The position numbers were made by a program, and so were the translations under genes. From Turnera subulata (lineage: Eukaryota > Streptophyta > Magnoliopsida > Malpighiales > Passifloraceae): DNA of 64,000 nt. The DNA lies in assembly GCA_028386065.3 (NCBI GenBank), contig JAKUCV010006130.1:253882-317881 (forward strand), written 5' to 3'. Under the pieces are notes generated by a model. It was not told the DNA's origin and did not search any database. It saw nothing but the letters and a program-made list of their open reading frames with translations. Below, piece by piece: positions 49,726 through 62,554 of the stretch. Position 1 is the stretch's first letter. Each line of letters starts with the position of its first letter.

Positions 49726-51698
49726 TGATCGATCGTTTCTTCTGCTGTTACGGTTTCGCTCTTCTCTTCTCCAAACGATTCGTTTTGTTAGTTTTTTCGG
49801 GTGTCAATTATACTACATTTTTAATCCTAATGACATCGGGGTGTCATAGTTTTTACTGCGCGGTGGCTGTTGACGTCATAATCAGAATAGGACGTAGTCT
49901 TTATGCTTGTCTGGAACCCGCGTCTGTCCACTTGGATATGGACACGTGTGCATAAGTTAGTAAAGCTATGGTCTTCTCATTGGAAGAATGATTACTCTGC
50001 AAGAAATAATGTGCTGCTGCTTGCTTGGTTTATGGATCTTATCTAATCTGGTATTACATACAAATTTCAACGATCTTTCCCATCCAAAACAAAAGAAGAT
50101 GTTCACTCTCAGAGAATTCAAGGATGGTGGTGGTTGTAGTACGAATATAGACGCAATCAAAATAGCAGGAAAGGAAACAATAAAAATATTTTTGGACCAC
50201 AATCCATGTGATGTTAAGTATATATGGTTTAGTGGCTGGAGGCCTTATTTGTATGGGGAAGAAAATTCTGCTTTTTAAGACACGTAATTATCTTATTGAA
50301 ATTTTCTCGTTCGTATGTATAACATGATCATGATTAAAATTTAGCGTCGAGGGGTGCGTCTGGCGTTGTTATCGCTCTCTCACACAATCCAACAAACCAT
50401 TATGTCCTTAACTTAACGGGGGTTTTATGAAGATTTGTAACACATGACATATGTTAACAAATAAAGTTTGGAAATCTGGAGTATTTTATCAATTGAATTG
50501 TGATTCTGTCCGGTTTGGGAAATGAAGCACTGTGTAAAAAATTAAAATGACATTAAAGATCCGTTGTTATTCCTTAAAAGTGGGTTAGCCCGGGATATCA
50601 ATGAGAAAGCAAAAAAAAGATATACTCAGACAACTAGATTTCTCACCGAGATTTTCATAGTGTTGGAAAAAAAAATGTTTCAGCAATAAATTATAGCAAT
50701 GGTAATGTAATAGCATTTGAACAAATTAAATAGCTGATGCATGTTTAATTTCCGAAGGAAGCGCATTTGTAATCTCGTTTAGTACAGGAAACCTTGTTCA
50801 CAATTTACTTAACCCACACGTCACTTTTTTTTTTGTTTTCTAAAAGAGATAGATTAAGGGACCTTTATTATTATTTTTTTTGTTTTACATTTTATAGATG
50901 TTTTCGATTGATAAATAAATTTGAGGAAACGTATGAACCAGATTGAAATATCTTTTTTTCCCAGTTTATAGTTTTCGATTCGGAGACTTGCAATCGAAGG
51001 TTGAAAAAGCTTGAACGATTACCAATCTTGAGGAAAATTTTCCCATTTTCGTACTTTCGAATTGACATCATTATCATCATGTCAAATTTTGATAATTAAG
51101 GACTTCGAAGAACTCTTTCGAAAAAGAAAAAGGACCTCGAACAGAAAACGACAGCGTTATTTAACATTGCACAATTTTAAGTCTTAACTCCCGGCGCAGC
51201 AATTATTTATCGTCGTGTGTCCCAAAAGGCAAAAAACAAGAGTAACAAAACTGACTATCGACATAAAACGGTGCGTTTAGGGAGAAGTCATCAATTATAC
51301 GATCTCATCATATCATGCTCCTCCACGTTGTTCCATCTCACTCCACAACGGCATTTCCCCTTTCTCATTTCTTCCATTTCTTTTTTTTTTTTTTATTACA
51401 GAGAATTTTTCCCCTCGGTGATAATTGATTCACCAACTGAGTAATCGAACATCGCTAACCAAACCGAAATCATCGAGTTAGACGAAGGTACTGATTTCTC
51501 CCTCCTATCGCGATCTGTGTGTCTCTGAAAGCTCTACTGCTCGGTTTCAAGTCCTTCAATCTCTGCTCACACTCACCGTCGGTTGAAATCTGAATCCGAC
51601 GGCGTATGTGTAAACGTCACCGTTTTACGCGAAGATCTCTAATTTTGTTTTTTTTTTTTTGGTATTGCTGGTTTTTCTGTGATGGCAGTGGTAGCTAA
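49726..51698. other. Divergent promoter region of bZIP and VHA-F
   Basis: The bZIP leader and promoter lie at the left and the VHA-F promoter and leader at the right. An open frame at 49988-50278 has no domain. Pyrimidine-rich sequence near 51365-51395 and CT-rich leader near 51490-51560 fit a housekeeping 5' UTR. No repeat boundaries were found. Confidence 0.5.
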
Positions 51699-54090
51699 AT
51701 GGCTAACAGAGCTCAAATCCCTACCAGCAACTCTGCGCTCATTGCCATGATCGCCGATGAGGTGGGGAAGATCACTTGCGTTCATGAATCGTTGATGATT
51801 TACACTTTTTTTTTTCCTGTATTTTGGCATGGGATTGGGGTTTATATTTTCCGATGTTAGTTTTATAAATTTTATGTTTGATTTAATTGTTTGTAGGATA
51901 CGGTTGTTGGACTTTTGATGGCTGGCGTGGGTAATGTTGACTTGCGGAGAAAGACCAATTACCTCATTGTGGACTCAAGTATGGTTTTCTTTTAACTATG
52001 GATGTTGTTTCCCTTTGCTTTCGATTAGGATGCCATGTGGAATGTGGTTGTTGTTGTTAATGATTTTGTGATCTGCTCGATGGTTGATGATGCACCCTTC
52101 GTGCTTGTGTTAAACCTGTGGTTGTCTTGGCATTGATGGACCATTAGTATTTGGTTTTCTGCGAGCTTTTGGATTTTAGGTGTAGTAGTTTAAGACTGGG
52201 AGTCATGTGGCAGTAAACAGAATCAGCACTTGTGATTACTTCTTAATTCTCTTCCCTCTCTTCTCTTTTTGTTCTTGATGTGCATCATTTTCAGAACGTC
52301 TGATATTGGAACTTGAAACCCTTTCAATTGCCATCGGAACTGTTATAGTCTGAATACTCATAAGTTCGATACCATTGATGTCCAATAGCTTTGATAGTAA
52401 TAGTTGGATCTACTACTACCTCGCCCATTAAGTATAAAAGAGCAAATGATGTTATAACAATAAACATGAGGATGAGACTAGGAAAGATGGTCCAAATAAT
52501 GTCGATAGTAGTTCCATGAACAATTCTTTGCCAAATTGGTTTTTTTTTTTTTTTTTAATATATAATGGAAATGCCATAAATCGCTAACCAAGATCCGTAA
52601 TACGAAAAACAAAATCAGAATGAGGAAGAAAAAGAGGCGTGATGTTTGGCAGCATTTCTTTCGTTTTGCTGAAAATTCGAATCCGAAATATACTAGGGGT
52701 TTGATCTCCTTCTGATATGTGCCTTTTCATCTGATGGAGAGTTGGCTTTATTCTTTAGGGGACTCCCTTTTCCTTTTCCATTTGTAATTTTTCGAATAAA
52801 AGAGGTAGCCATTTTGTTAGAGAATTTGGAATTGATCATTTTAGATGCAACACCAAGAGAAGGATAAGGAAAAGCATATGTAGATTTGATGTTCTATTGT
52901 ATTCTTTGAATTCAAAATTGACTCTTCCGGTCTATTTAGACACTTAATTTTGTGTGGAATTTATGTTCTTTTTTCAAAGTTGATTATTGTTCTGTTCTTA
53001 TTTGGCTCAATGAAATTCCATTTACTTTTCCTGACAGAAACAACTGTGAAACAAGTTGAAGATGCATTTAAAGAGTTTACAACCAGAGACGATATTGCAA
53101 TAGTTCTGATCAGTCAATATGTAAGTTGTGTCTTGTCCTCAACACTTTTCAAATAGTTCCTCTTGATTTTTATATCTTTATTGGTGAATCTTGTCACTAA
53201 ATTTCAACTGCTTGCTGCTGGATATATGAAAGGATGTCAAATTTTTCACTGAGCAGTTGATTTGCGAAAGAATGTTTGAACTTTTTTCACTTGTGGAAGA
53301 GGTTTAATACATTGTAACTTGCATTTGGTCTGTTGAGAATTGTGACAGCACGGCCTTTCTTTTCCAATCATCATCCATGAAAGAAACATAGGTGTGAGAA
53401 ACGTATCAAGAACTCTATATCGATTAAATGGCTAAGTTAGGTTGTCTACTTTTGAGGTTTGGGCAATTGAGTCTTCCTCGTTTTCTATGGGACATGTTGC
53501 CTAATGGCAACTAGCACCTAATAATGAAGATAGCATGCTAGCCTGGAGTTCCCCCATTGGGGGGTAATGAGTCACTCAGCTACACACCCATATGTCTAGG
53601 CAGTCATTGTCTTGATGCAGTACTATGGATAGAAGGATGCTTAAGTACTCTGTAGCTCACCTCAGATGTACAGGATTATGTTCAGATCTGTCAAACTCAA
53701 TTGAGAAAGAGACTTTTGAGGTTTCAGTTTTGGACTTCATTTATAGAGCTTGCTTGCTTTTCACTTCATTATACTTTCACTTTGGTTTCTTATAGGCTTG
53801 ATGAATTATCATATCAAGTTTATCAGTTCCCGTCTGATAGGGAATTGGAAAATGAGCATACGGCTTCCTTGTTCTTCTGCATTTTCTTTACCTGGTTTAG
53901 GAGTGACCCCGAAATGTGTTTTCAGGTTGCAAATATGATAAGGTTCTTGGTTGATAGTTACAACAAGCCAGTTCCAGCAATTCTGGAGATTCCTTCAAAA
54001 GATCACCCGTATGATCCTGCACAGGACTCTGTTCTTTCACGAGTGAAGTACCTCTTCTCTGCCGAATCAGTGGCATCTGGGAGGCGCTAG
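51699..54090 (+). CDS. VHA-F: V-type proton ATPase subunit F
   Basis: Exons 51699-51761, 51897-51978, 53038-53120 and 53926-54090 give 130 residues, against 128 in Arabidopsis (from memory). Conserved features are [20 protein letters not shown], the [29 protein letters not shown] block and [21 protein letters not shown]. Subunit F is part of the central rotor stalk (with D) that couples V1 ATP hydrolysis to proton pumping at the vacuolar and trans-Golgi membranes. All introns are GT-AG; the two large introns (1.06 and 0.8 kb) hold no other gene. Intact in every respect. Confidence 0.97.
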
Positions 54091-56398
54091 GGAAAACATT
54101 CCAGCCCGACTCTTATCTGTCTTTTTGCCTTGTATTTCTTCTCAAGTACACAGTGTGGATAATTCTTTTTTGTTCGCATATTATTTCTCATCATCTTGTA
54201 GTCATATGAGTTTGTGGGTATTATTAGTTCGAATAAGTGATACCAGTGAGATAACCAGAGCAAATTTGCGTTTTGTAACAGATAATTGAATTCCATACTT
54301 AATGGTTTTTCACCCGCAACTTACTATGCGCCGAAGGGGATGGCTTTTTATGAGCTTGAAGGTGGATCAAGAACTGTGGCGTTATGCATAGGGGCCTTTT
54401 CCAAGTGGAGGAAGCTAGGGTCGCAGATAGATTATGCAATTTGGAAAAAAAATGCTGTTGAAATAATGGTTGGAGTGGTGATAAGCAAACGATTATTCAG
54501 TAGGTACCTGCTTAGACTAGGTTCTCATCTCTATCTCATCGTGGCATTTTAAAACTTGATAAATTGTATTATGTTCAAGTTATAAGTGGTATGCCTACTA
54601 GTACTTATACCCGACATCGCAACCCGACGACACGGTGGCCAGTATATGTTTCGAGAAAGTTAAGAGAGAGCAGATTTACAAGTTGTGAGCTCGGCTAGGG
54701 TGAGAGGGGTGGAACCGGCTGCGCGCTTTGTGGGCATCGATTTTATGTCCCGTTTGGTGATTATTGATTGATCCAGGCCCATGACCAGTGACGAAATAAA
54801 AGTGAAGTTAACTTATCAAACATTAACAACGAAATAAGTATTTATAGTCTTCTGTACATGAAATAATTACTTACATGACTACAAAAATTAATTTATGTTA
54901 ATCGATTATTCCATTTATTTAATCAAAGTTTAATACATGATTGATTGTTTATTTTATTTAAAGTTCCTTAACACTATAGCCTCCACATGGACACAATGAT
55001 GCTTTTTATTTATTTTCTATATTATTTATTTTATTTTATTTTTTGCCATCTGTTCTTTCTAACAACCTCCTCCTCATTGATGCATTCGCCAACAGGGTTT
55101 TCCACTGTTTTCCATGTCAGGCTCCCAGATATGTTTGCAGAGAAAAGTTTCACATCTGTTGTCAAATTGAAACTCAGATTGCTGCGTGTACTAGTTATGC
55201 CCTTTTGATGGTTGCTGCAATTATTTCCGTCCATTCTGTTTGATGTAGCAAATTCCTTTATTTGGGTGGCAAAAGGGTAAGCGAATTAAAATAATTTTGG
55301 GGAAATTATGTATGATGAGTTTGTTATTTTTTTCTTACTCTTTGTAAACATTTTTTTTTTTGAAACGACGTGTGGTAAACTTCTGGCAAATGGTTTGATA
55401 TTAATTATAATCTTAAGTGTAACAAAGGAAAATCATTATTACTTTATTTAATTTCCCAGGAAAGGGTCTTTGAGTTAGAAAATGGGATTTGGTTCAACAA
55501 GAGGAAATGTACGGGTTAAATACATGTTTGGCCCCTTACTATATTTAAATGATAAAAATAATTCCTCCACCCCAATTACAATTAATTATATCTTTCTATT
55601 CCTTCTTTGTTATGTTGCTATTTCCCCCGAATCTATCCTTGCGATGTGCATAATACATAAAAATAAAATTATTCTCTTGAAGAAAATCTTGTCAGGTGCT
55701 TATACTCTTATTTTGGAGAGATGACAAGTAGGTTAAAAGCTGATTTACTCTCTCAATAGTAAGGCTGCTGGATGTATAACAATCATCTGTTATATAATGG
55801 AAAAATGCTCCCCAGGAACACTTTCTCAAGTTTTCAAATGTTGTTTCGTTCTCTCTTCCTTGCATGTAGTCACTAAGATACATGTATTTGAATGGTTTTT
55901 ACTGCGTATAAAGGTGATGCTAGTTTTTCTAATGAACTTTTTAAACTTTGTCGACTTCTGATATGTTTTCTCAAACATACTGGAATGTGTGCTTTTTTTT
56001 TTTTTGTGAGGATCAAATCAAAACTTTTCATAGCATAACCAGCTAGGAAACATTCCTAACAAAGTAGATCAAGATGCTAACAATTTTTATTTTGGTCCTT
56101 TTTTACTTAAGCCATCGTTGTAACCAGAAGTTTTGCCTTCCTCATGTCCTTGTTTTCTCTTCAGTATGTTGCATACATTGGATTATATCTGTCAAGCATT
56201 CGAGCGATTGTTTTTAGTATTGGTCAGATTACGAATCAAATATTTCTCATTTGTATTTGCTGCATGCATTAAGCGGTCATGTGCTTGCCTCATATAAATT
56301 ACAAAACGTTTTATAGGGTCCAGCATTTAAATTAGTTAGTCTTTCCGGAGAGACACATAACCATGTGGTCTTTTTTTGCCTGCAAGTTTCTTGGTTAT
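54091..56398. other. Intergenic region between VHA-F and solo LTR 2
   Basis: Contains the VHA-F 3' UTR, then AT-rich sequence. Frames at 54286-54552 and 55031-55243 have no recognisable domain. It ends in GTTAT (56394-56398), the target duplication of the second solo LTR. Confidence 0.5.
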
Positions 56399-58970
56399 TG
56401 AGACGCCCCGACCCGAATTTACCGTACACAGTAAACGCAGGCCGGAACTGTGACAACCCAACCAAAATAGGACCAGCATACAGTGTGAACTACGATAACT
56501 CGGCCCAACGGCCCAATATAGTAAAACAACATAATTAACAAATCCGGCCCAATGACCCAACATTATTAAAAACATGCACAGCGGAAGACTTTAAATAACT
56601 CACTAACACTGTATGCGACACATGCAAACTATGGATCCAAGCCCGTCCAAGGGATATCGCTGCAGCCTGTCTGGAATGCATCAACCTGTACAATGAACAA
56701 CTCATCCTACGGGATGAAAGCCCGCAGGTGAGGGGTGAGTCCGAAGTGCTCACGACAATGGAAAGACGATCAATATGGACACTAAAAATTACTCAAGGTC
56801 AACCAAACCAAAAGACCCGACCCAAAAACGGTCCAAGACCAAAAAGACTCAAATAAAATCAATTATCCAATTTTATCTTACCGGGCCCCGTCAAAAAAGA
56901 ACCCAGGGATAGACATCCCAAAAATAACAAACCGGGATAGACATCCCAAGCATAGACATGCTTATCACACGAACCCAGATCATGGCCACCACAAAACAGT
57001 CTCTAACCATCCGGTCGTACCTCTACTTACCACGTGACAATTATATTACCGTCATTAAAAACCAAGTCACAGGGATCGACATCCCTAACCAAAGTACCGA
57101 GGATCGACATCCTCATCACAATTCATTAATTATCCATTATTACTTAATCCAAAAGACACAGAAATTCGATACGGGGATAAACATCCCAAATATAACAAAC
57201 ACGCACCGGGATAGACATCCCGAGCCAAAACACAACAAAAGCACAGCATCCAACAATGCAACAACACCAAACACAATAACCGGGTAATAAGGCACATATT
57301 GAAGGAAATCCATCCTCACCTTGGCCGATTACTCAACTTCGGAAACTATGACCGGTACGACGCCGGCTCCTCGGGAAACTCCCCGATATCCGAACCTAAA
57401 CAACATAACAACATATACACATAAATGCACATAAGAGTATGTCATGATGCCAATATTACGAATTAATCCCATCCCGATTACTTATCCTTTATTATTTTCT
57501 TTTTATCGAAAGTAATTTACCGAACGTATTTCCGATTATAATTTTGGTACCATATTTTAATTAAAATCTCTTTCCAAAATAATTTCCATAAAATAATTAT
57601 AATTTCCCAAAATAATAATTACTATAATTTTCCAGAAAAAAATAATAAGCTATTTATAATTTCTAGAAAATATTTATAGTATCTATCTTTTCTAAATATA
57701 TATACAGTTTAATTTTCCAACACAAGATATAATTAACTTAAATTTACAAAATACATATTTATATACAGATAACAAAATCATAATTTTTCAGACGAAATAA
57801 GCATATTAAATTTACAGAAATTAATTTCAAGTTACATATATATATTTTTCCAATTAATAATAGTTTCCCAAAACATAATCTTAATTATTTATCCAAGTAA
57901 ATATATCTATATTTTTCTGAAAATATCAGAATTAAATTGGCAGTAATTTACTCAAAATAATTATATATTTTTTTCCAAAAATAAATACCAGAATTATTAT
58001 ATATAAAGATTTATATATATTTATATATTTAAAAAAAATAAATGAAACAATCCAACCCGTCAACCCAGGCGCGACCCGGCCGTTGGAAACGGGTCGGAAA
58101 CCCGGCCTCACCTCGGGTTAGGCGATGGCGGCGCGACGGCAGGCGTGAGGAGGGAAAGGCGAACCTAGCAGAGGACGCGGCGGACGAGGACGACTCCTCA
58201 GGCGGCGGAAGGAAGCGCTGGCGTCGTCGACGGGCTGAGCAGGAGGCGGAGGAAGCAGATCCATGGGTCTGCAGGCGGGTCGTCGGCGCGTCCCGGCGAG
58301 TCTCGCGGCGGAACTCGGCGGCGACAGCTGGGGTGAGGTCGCGACGAGCCGGCGAAGGTGATGGTGTGGGCGGTGCGGCGCGATACGGCGTAGATCGGGC
58401 CGGCGTGCACAGTAACCAGGCGGGTGGCAAACTGTTCCGGGTTTTCTGATTTTCTTCCTTCTTTTTTTTTCTTTTTCTGTTTCTATTTTTCTCTCTTTTT
58501 TTTTCCGATTCCATTTCTCAGTTCTTTTTTTTCTTTTCCCACTTCCTCTCTTTTTTTTTCTTTCTGTTTCTTTTTTTCTCCCTCATTTCTATTTTTTTTC
58601 TTTCCTTTTTTTTTATATTTTTTTTCTTTTTCCTCTCCCTCTTCTGCTTTCTTCCTTAAATAAACGGTGGATTACTGTTAATCATGTGATTAACAATAAT
58701 GCAGGCGGGTCCGATTCAGACCAGAAAATAACTGATACCCCCTTAGTTATTTTCCGGTGTGATTTTCCGAGAAATTCCGAAACCCGAAAAATACCAACTT
58801 AGGCCCGAAAAATCCACGGAAAAATCACGAGTGCGGGAAAACCCTCGGTTTCGAAAAACGACTCCCGATTTACCTTGAATTAATTACCCAAGATTAATTC
58901 AACAGTAAATCACGGTAAATAGACTTTTACAGTCCGGTAAAAATCCAAATTTTTTACCCGGGCTGTTACA
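56399..58970 (-). mobile_element. Solo LTR, same family, copy 2 (inverted)
   Basis: On the minus strand it starts TGTAACAGCCCGGGTAAAAA (58970 downward) and ends GGGGCGTCTCA (56399). Flanks are perfect duplications GTTAT (56394-56398 and 58971-58975). Length is 2.57 kb. It aligns with copy 1 over both ends, the purine tract (here pyrimidine, 58441-58655), the GC-rich module (58050-58440), the hairpin series (56906-57222) and the block around 56690-56760. Relative to copy 1 it is shorter and has lost the ~83-bp duplication next to the N gap. No protein domain is present. Confidence 0.88.
56906..57222 (-). repeat. Micro-hairpin series in solo LTR 2
   Basis: On the plus strand: 56906-56919 and 56934-56947 (GGGAT/ATCCC, loop AGAC), 56948-56963 (AAGCAT/ATGCTT, AGAC), 57071-57086 (AGGGAT, CGAC), 57099-57114 (GAGGAT/ATCCTC, CGAC), 57174-57187 (GGGAT, AAAC) and 57207-57222 (CGGGAT/ATCCCG, AGAC). 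Order and spacing correspond to copy 1 read in the opposite direction. Confidence 0.85.
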
Positions 58971-58975
58971 GTTAT

Positions 58976-59846
58976 AGTGGAAAAAGAAGCTTTCTGCAAC
59001 ACCTTCTCATATTTGTAACTGCTTATTTCTAATTTGCTTGCATGTAATTAATCGTCATGATTTGCAGATTAGTGTGCCTTTAACTGTGAGTTTAAATGAT
59101 GTTGGTTCTCTGATTCAACTTTGTGTACTTTTGCTATCCTTTATGAGGTATATATACTGGAGTAGCATATTTTTTTCCCCAGTTAAAATTTGGTGCCATT
59201 CTAGTTAGTTAGCTTTCCTTTCTCACGTCATTTCTTTGTCTTGTATATATATGTTGCATTTATGGAATATATATTTCAAACATTGGAGATTTGGAGTGAT
59301 TGCTTCTAATTCAATCCCTAGTTAAATGACGAACCACTCATTTCACAGCTGTTTTAGAAATTCATTAACTTGTTGTATGTGCCAGAGCTCTTGTAGAAAA
59401 AGTATACATTTATCTAGAACTTTCAGTTCCTACAACATGATGCATTCTAGAAGAGCTTCTTATAGCTCCCCTCGTAGTTGGTTATGTGAAGATATAAAGA
59501 GTATAGTAATGTGCTTGCAGATGATCTAAAAGGATCCGATATTGTGGTGGAAGCTATCATGGAGGCTTAGGGGGCTCGGATACCAGAAATTTTTTTGCAT
59601 GGCTGGAAAATCATATAAAGCATGAATCCGACATTACATAGTTCTACTCTGTTTAATTGTTTGTATGCATAGCTGTAGGCAATTAAAGACAGCAAGAGAA
59701 AGCACTGCATGATTTTTCTCGTCGGGATGCAGCTTTAAAACGTTTCATACATTTTGATGGGAAGCCTCTGAAAAACCATGGCTGGGTAAGCAAGGAAAAA
59801 GAGACTCTAAAAGGCACTTTCGCTAATTTGTTACAATAATTTGTCT
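58976..59846. other. Spacer with possible orphan exon
   Basis: No complete gene. At ~59691-59786 a stretch between AG (59689-59690) and GT (59787-59788) reads QEKALHDFSRRDAALKRF, then IHFDGKPLKNHGW, which looks protein-like. No matching exons were found nearby, and a second stretch near 59520-59590 (DDLKGSDIVVEAIMEA) ends in a stop. These may be leftovers of a decayed gene. Confidence 0.3.
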
Positions 59847-60920
59847 TCATGTTTTATGCACTTGGGCACCAGCTGGTAAGGCTAGCTTGTAAGCAACTTC
59901 TCCAACCTTGTCAAGCACCTTGTAAGGCCCAAAATAGCGTTGAGACAACTTCTGGTTTGGTCGCCTTACAACTGAAGTCTGACGGTAAGGCTGAAGTTTC
60001 AAGAAAACCCAATCCCCAACCTCGAATACCTTCTCTACACGATGCTTGTCAGCCATATTCTTCATCCTCACTTGAGCTTTAGTCAACTGCTCCTTCAACA
60101 AGGTGATAACAGCCTCTCGGTCACGCAATACAACATCAACTGCAACATTATCACTATCCCCAGGTAAGTAAGGACATGAAACTGGTGGATCAATCCCATA
60201 CAAGGCACGGAAAGGTGAAGTCTGAAGAGTAGAGTGCTAAGTTGTGTTATACCACCACTCTGCACAACTCAACCACTTAGCCCAAGTAGACGGTTCAACA
60301 CCCGACATGCACCTCAAATATTGCTCCAAGCAGCAATTTACTACCTCAGTTTGCCCATCAGTTTGAGGATGGTAAGCTGGAGAGAAATGAAGATCTACTC
60401 TCTGGACCCGGAACAACTCAGTCCAAAAATTGCTAAGGAAGATAGCATCCCTATCAGAGACAATAACAGTAGGTAAGCCATGCAATTTAGTGACTTGGTC
60501 ATGGAACACCTTAGCCACCGTAGCTGCTGTATATGGATGAGGAAGAGCGCAAAAATGAGCATATTTGGTCAAACGATCCACTACCACCAGAATGACCTCT
60601 TTACCTTCCGAGCCCGGCAACCCTTCAATAAAATCCATAGGAACATGGGAAAAAAGTGCATTTGGTATAGGCAAGGGCTGCAGCAACCCAGAATAAGCAC
60701 TTCTATCATATTTATTGCATTGGCAGGTAACACAAGTCCGAACAAATTCCCTAACATCCTTACTCAACCCTTTCCAAAATAATAATGAGCTGATGCGCTT
60801 GATGGTAGGTAATACACCAGAATGACCAGCCCACGCACTAGAATGAAATAGCTCAATTATGTTCTTCCGTAAGTGCACATCCTTCCCCACAACCAATTTT
60901 CCTTTCCTACTATAACTCTC
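59847..60920 (-). pseudogene. Ty3/gypsy integrase fragment
   Basis: Two minus-strand frames (60896-60237 and 60203-59847) are one integrase broken by a single in-frame stop (TAA near 60239) after AEWWYNTT; the next codons resume with the usual LYGIDPP. It has a zinc-binding HHCC region (HSGVLPT ... CVTCQCNK). The catalytic core shows Asp in PMDFIEGLP, Asp in VSDRD and Glu in TDGQTEVVN. The C-terminal part ([28 protein letters not shown]) ends abruptly after AGAQVH, before any chromodomain. Homology extends a few residues right of 60896 (SRKGKLVVGK) and then stops at the AT-rich Helitron-like segment. It is truncated on both sides, with no LTRs seen. Confidence 0.92.
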
Positions 60921-61297
60921 TTATAGTATAAAAGTCAGCAAATTAATAGAATTACCTTCTTTATTAAATATATAATTTAATCTTTTAATTTATTATTCTT
61001 TTCCATGATTTAGAAAATATCTTTGTATTAATAATAATAAATATATAATTTAATGTTTTAATTTATTATTCTTTTGCATGATTTAGAAAATATCTTCGTA
61101 TTAATAATAATAAATTTTAGAATGTAATCATAATAATATATTACTATATCATGTCAAAATACATTAAAAAAAATAATAATCTAATTTAATAATTTCTATT
61201 TACACCATTAATTTATTATTTTTTATTTGAAAAATTATTAATATTAAAAGATAATTATATTTATTATATATTACCGTGCTATCGCAGAAAAACTAGT
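60917..61297 (+). mobile_element. Helitron-like or other AT-rich element (candidate)
   Basis: The segment begins TCTCTTATAGTATAAAAG, abutting the gypsy fragment, and ends with CCGTGCTATCGCAG followed by AAAAACTAG and T (61293-61297). The final hairpin-like GTGCTATCGCA plus CTAG-T recalls a Helitron 3' terminus, and the start recalls a Helitron 5' TC end. The hairpin is imperfect and no helicase is present. Confidence 0.35.
60966..61113 (+). repeat. 73-bp tandem duplication in AT-rich segment
   Basis: The unit from AAATATATAATTTAAT through TTAATAATAATAAA occurs twice with period 73 and about three single-base differences (for example CTTTGTA versus CTTCGTA). Confidence 0.85.
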
Positions 61298-61708
61298 ACA
61301 ACCAAAAAAAAAAAAAAGGGGGCAAAATGAAAAGACCACTGGACTAGCATTTCTAAAGTCGGTCCCTCGCAAAGTCAAAACGCGCCGTCCTACAAATTAA
61401 ACAAAGAAGCATTTGGGCCGGTCTAGCAGTGTTGTTGGATTGGATTTTGATCCAATGGAATTTTATTTGAAAATTATTTGGGCCCTGTTGTTTATCTAAA
61501 TAGCCCGCCAAATAAGTAGCTTAGCTTTAAAGCTAAGCGTAAATAACCGCCACTGGGGGTCTATTTAACCAAGGATTAAACCCACCCCCATCCATTCATT
61601 CATTCATTCTTGTTATTGTTAATAGAAAAAAGAAATAGCCCCTTACCCAGCAGCCTCAGGCTCAGCGATTTACACAACACCAAGGCACCAAGCTTAGCTT
61701 CACCGCTG
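61298..61708. other. Promoter/leader of the DUF3615 gene
   Basis: No gene. A poly-A run (61303-61316) is followed by mixed sequence and CATTCATTCATTCATT near 61593-61607. The frame upstream of the ATG at 61709 is open but has no earlier ATG. Confidence 0.4.
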
Positions 61709-62554
61709 ATGGAGCCTTCCCCTCTTCCCCCTCCTCCTTCCCTCTTTCCTCCTCCTGAATTGTTGAAAGAGAGTGACTTTCTTCTCGGTGTTTTCTTTCC
61801 GACTCCACCCCCACCGCCACCACCGGTAACACCGAATGTCTGGGCTGGCATCACTGATGCTCCTCCCTATACCTGTGCGAATCCTCGCCAGAATCAAGTT
61901 TATCGTAATCCATGGCGTCCTGACATCGTCTGCCCTGTTCAGATTGCTGAGAAGTTGAATTGGGAGAAATTATTTCGTGAATTTGGGGAGGATTATGCAT
62001 ATGGTGCGGCCTTTGATAAGAGAAGGTTTGTCGAGGAAGGAAATCCCCGGTATCGTCCTCAAGTTTTTATGGAGTCTTCAAAGATGGCCGTCCAATCCTA
62101 CAACCGTACACACCTGGGTTCTGAAATTGAGCTTGTCGAACCTGTTGGGGGCAAGATTATCCGGTCCGGACACACCGGCTGGGAGCATTTCAACTTCCGT
62201 GCCAAGTCTAAAAACCCAGATGCTGCTGCTGATCAATCAGTCCGTCTCTTCTTTGGTGAGAGATATCTTGGCAAGAGACTAGTCGACTCCAATGGTGTGC
62301 CTTATGAAGGATGTGTTGTAGGAGAGCGAGAAATCACTAAATGCACCGAGCTAGAAGATTTGTTGCACAACTCAACTCACATCAATCGTATTGGAGCAGC
62401 ACATTTAGTAACTTGTTGTGCCCACGGTTGCCACCCATTGGACAATATTATCCACCCATTGGACAATTTTCTCCGCAACCCCTCCTCATCCATGGTGTTT
62501 TCAGACAACCTTGATTATGAACCCCGAGCTAGGGGAACAAAACGGTGTCGGTGA
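61709..62554 (+). CDS. DUF3615 domain protein with proline-rich N-terminus
   Basis: A single exon of 281 residues. Residues 1-50 are P-rich (SPLPPPPSLFPPP, then PTPPPPPPPVTP). Residues ~120-240 carry the DUF3615 pattern: AVQSYNRTHLGSEIELVEPV, GWEHFNFRAKSKN, RLFFGERYLGKRL, and a C-terminal Cys/His stretch (VTCCAHGCHPLDN). DUF3615 proteins are plant-specific and of unknown function. HPLDNIIHPLDNF is a small internal duplication also visible at DNA level (CACCCATTGGACAAT twice). The first ATG of the frame is used; no in-frame ATG exists upstream. Intact, with ordinary codon use. Confidence 0.8.
   Translation: MEPSPLPPPPSLFPPPELLKESDFLLGVFFPTPPPPPPPVTPNVWAGITDAPPYTCANPRQNQVYRNPWRPDIVCPVQIAEKLNWEKLFREFGEDYAYGAAFDKRRFVEEGNPRYRPQVFMESSKMAVQSYNRTHLGSEIELVEPVGGKIIRSGHTGWEHFNFRAKSKNPDAAADQSVRLFFGERYLGKRLVDSNGVPYEGCVVGEREITKCTELEDLLHNSTHINRIGAAHLVTCCAHGCHPLDNIIHPLDNFLRNPSSSMVFSDNLDYEPRARGTKRCR

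Noticed and set aside
58029..58514. Long frames on both strands near solo LTR 2
   Set aside because: Composition artefact of the GC-rich module, as in copy 1.
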